Shown piece by piece: positions 62,013-64,000 of a stretch of DNA of 64,000 nucleotides. The stretch lies in assembly GCA_028551475.1 (NCBI GenBank), contig CM052359.1, positions 392,001 to 456,000 of the forward strand, read 5' to 3'. This DNA comes from Casuarina equisetifolia (lineage: Eukaryota; Streptophyta; Magnoliopsida; Fagales; Casuarinaceae). The position numbers and the translations under genes are program-made. Within the stretch, counting starts at the first letter, position 1; the number at the start of each line of letters is the position of its first letter. The notes below the pieces were generated by a model. It ran no database searches and had not been told where the DNA came from. It saw nothing but the letters and a program-made list of their open reading frames with translations.

Positions 62013-62809
62013 AACAATGGATGGGACAAACAAGATCTCAATAATGGGGCACAGCCTATTTCGGCTTCAAATTTACGTTACTGCAGATCGCAACAACCAC
62101 CCAGCCCTTCTTTAGGGGACGATATTGCAAAAATCCAATTACGTCGACCACGTCAATGATCGTCTGGAATAATCCCTTAGCATCCATTATTATTCGACAG
62201 AGCCACAGAGTTTTAAAATAACACTTTCTCCAAAGTTGAAAAAAGAGAGAAACCGGAAGCATTAGTTGCAACCAACCGCTCCATTTCATCAAGTAGAAAC
62301 CCGCAAGTTATGTAGGTTTCACGAGGAATTAACTGACACGGAAACCACAATGAATTAGCAACTAAGAAATAAGAAGAATGAGGCCAAAACACCCGGCATG
62401 CCAGCCGTGCAAGACTTATCGAGTCCTCGGCTACCACAGATATTACATCCCAGAAGTCAGCTTCCCCAATAGATATTTTCACGAGATATTTCAGTGGCCC
62501 CCAACAGCACGAATATATAAATTTATAATAAGAGCAGAACGATTTAACCAAGAAAGAGAAAAACGAGGATTAAGGCGTGGAGGCAATCTCAAGCTAGATC
62601 ATTGAACAATGAAAAGATTAGGTACAGATCCACATGGGGCTCAGGAAGATCCTGAAACTAATCCCTTCTTTCTCTAAATCTAATTCTACGATTGAAGGAA
62701 TAAAACGCAGCTATTTATGGTATTAGACAAAGGAGAAAATTCGAAATTGCAAGTAGTCCTACGCATCCACTACTACCCCCATTCCGCATGGCCCCTTCCC
62801 CCGCGCTTT
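62013..62809. other. spacer between the NTPase duplicate and HMGB
   Basis: Holds the HMGB 3' UTR next to 62810. No other gene or element is recognised. Confidence 0.45.
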
Positions 62810-63981
62810 TTACTCATCATCGTCCTCCTCCTCCTACAAATACAAACAAAAAGAGAACGTCAATGTCAAAATCATGGAGAGACAATTTTCTAGTTAAAAC
62901 GACCATTCTAAGCTTGAATCGTGATCTATCGATTGAAAAAAGCTCTCATAGATTCAACCACCTCTCCACTCTCCTCCTCTTCCTCCTCTTCGTCGTGCAC
63001 TTCGGACTTCGACTTATCAGACTCCTCATCCGCACCGTTTCCCCCCTCAGCCTACAGTGTCGGAAAGCGAATGTTAAAAGATCTGGAGATAATCAAAATG
63101 ACTTAGCTGAATGAATTAAAAAAAAAAATAACTCTGAGATTTCGCATTACAATTTTCTTATTGTAAGCCTGCATGTTCTTGTTGTATTCGGTCTTCCTCT
63201 TCTCTGCTTTCGCTACATAAGGAGCTTTCTCCTGATATTTTTGGATAGACATCAGTATGGCACAGATTTTAACGGTCAAAATTACTGTTTATATACATCC
63301 ACAATTAATAGAAAAAAAAAAAAAAAAAAAAAAAAGAAGAACACTCACAGATTCAGACAATGACTTCCATTTTTCACCTCCAGCTTTACCAACCTAGCAT
63401 TCATTCATTCGACATAATAAGAAGATATTTAAATTGAAACCAGAATAGCTAAGACCATGTAGATCTGAGTCGGTAGACGTAGTTACCGCAGACACGGACT
63501 TGTTGTTGGGATGCTCTTTAGCGTATTGCTTCCTAAACTCCTCCCTTTATGATCCATTGACCAAAAAATATTAGAAATAGAAATTACTTTCCGATATTAA
63601 CTAAAAGAGAACCGACCGAAAGTCAACGGATAGAAAAATGAGAAAACTACGGATCTTTGAAACTCGAATGAGATTCAGAATTCATACATGAAAACGAAGA
63701 AGGCACTGGCAGGCCTTTTTGGCTTGTTTGGATCCTTTGCGGCTTTCTTCGATTGTCTCTTGCCTGCTCCAGCAGCTTTACTCTTCAACCTATTAACCAA
63801 AATCCCACGGCGCTCAGAAACCACGCAAAAACACAAAGAGCTAAACTGAGAAACAACTTAGATCCAAATCGCCACCGTTGAAACCAATATTCACAAACAC
63901 AGGCAAAATAACAACAAAAACGACAAAAACTCACCTTCCGTCGGTTTTTCTGGTGTCAGCCTTGGCTTTACCACCCTTCAT
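62810..63981 (-). CDS. HMGB-type high mobility group protein
   Basis: Small chromatin architectural protein with one HMG box. Seven minus-strand exons in order: 63981-63935, 63789-63688, 63544-63487, 63393-63349, 63231-63151, 63051-62962 and 62833-62810, joining in frame to 148 aa, typical of plant HMGB proteins. A basic N-terminal region (MKGGKAKADTRKTDGRLKSK) precedes the HMG box (about 37-107: PNKPKRPASAFFVFMEEFR ... EKWKSLSESEKAPYVAKAEK). The C-terminal tail is acidic (EEEEEEESGEEEEDDDE). A 24-A run (63312-63335) lies in intron 4. The window ends 19 bp upstream of the start codon, so the promoter is not included. The exact member cannot be fixed; the syntenic Arabidopsis gene, from memory, is HMGB5. 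Confidence 0.93.
63312..63335. repeat. poly-A tract in an HMGB intron
   Basis: 24 consecutive A on the plus strand (poly-T in the sense of the gene), close to the donor of intron 4. Confidence 0.85.
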
Positions 63982-64000
63982 GGCGATTTCCTGCACGAAA

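Noticed and set aside
1-64000. CRISPR arrays, operons, rRNA genes
   Set aside because: None seen. The sequence is a plant nuclear region with intron-containing genes; the tandem repeats present lack the regular repeat-spacer pattern.

Overview
The window is nuclear DNA of a flowering plant, probably a eudicot. The evidence is short GT-AG introns in AT-rich spacers, plant-only families (a WOX homeobox gene, a TRM/DUF4378 protein) and plant versions of housekeeping genes. I rebuilt nine protein-coding genes exon by exon; in each, every exon phase joins into one uninterrupted frame. From memory, MLH3, MRPL11, PIGH, WOX13, a tomosyn-like gene and an HMGB gene also lie together on Arabidopsis chromosome 4 (about At4g35490-At4g35570), so this looks like an old conserved block. 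I place VPS11, the TRM-like gene and the NTPase gene outside that Arabidopsis block.

Layout, left to right. MLH3 (+, 1710-10509, 25 exons) faces VPS11 (-, 12070-16637). VPS11 and MRPL11 (+, 16980-17447, one exon) are head to head, 342 bp apart. A broken partial copy of VPS11 lies at 19075-19898. PIGH (-, 20335-23080) and WOX13 (-, 24942-27437) follow. An AT-rich spacer with small repeats (27.6-32.1 kb) leads to a duplicated 3' end of the next gene, split by an 828-bp insert that carries an mTERF pseudogene. Then come the TRM-like gene (-, 33742-38177), another AT-rich spacer, the tomosyn-like gene (+, 43926-54635, 24 exons), which faces an NTPCR/THEP1-type NTPase (-, 55045-56289). A degenerate copy of that NTPase's 5' half (58831-62012) is split by a truncated LINE and by a 453-bp element with inverted ends. 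The right edge holds an HMGB gene (-, 62810-63981).

The genes serve separate housekeeping jobs: meiotic mismatch repair, endosome/vacuole tethering, mitochondrial translation, GPI-anchor synthesis, developmental transcription, the cortical cytoskeleton, exocytosis, nucleotide hydrolysis and chromatin. They are not a pathway cluster. The notable feature is structural: four of them (VPS11, the TRM-like gene, the tomosyn-like gene and the NTPase) each have a local partial duplicate on the same strand, and two of these duplicates were later hit by insertions with recognisable target-site duplications. I found no CRISPR array, rRNA or intact tRNA gene, and no clear sign of an undescribed multigene system.
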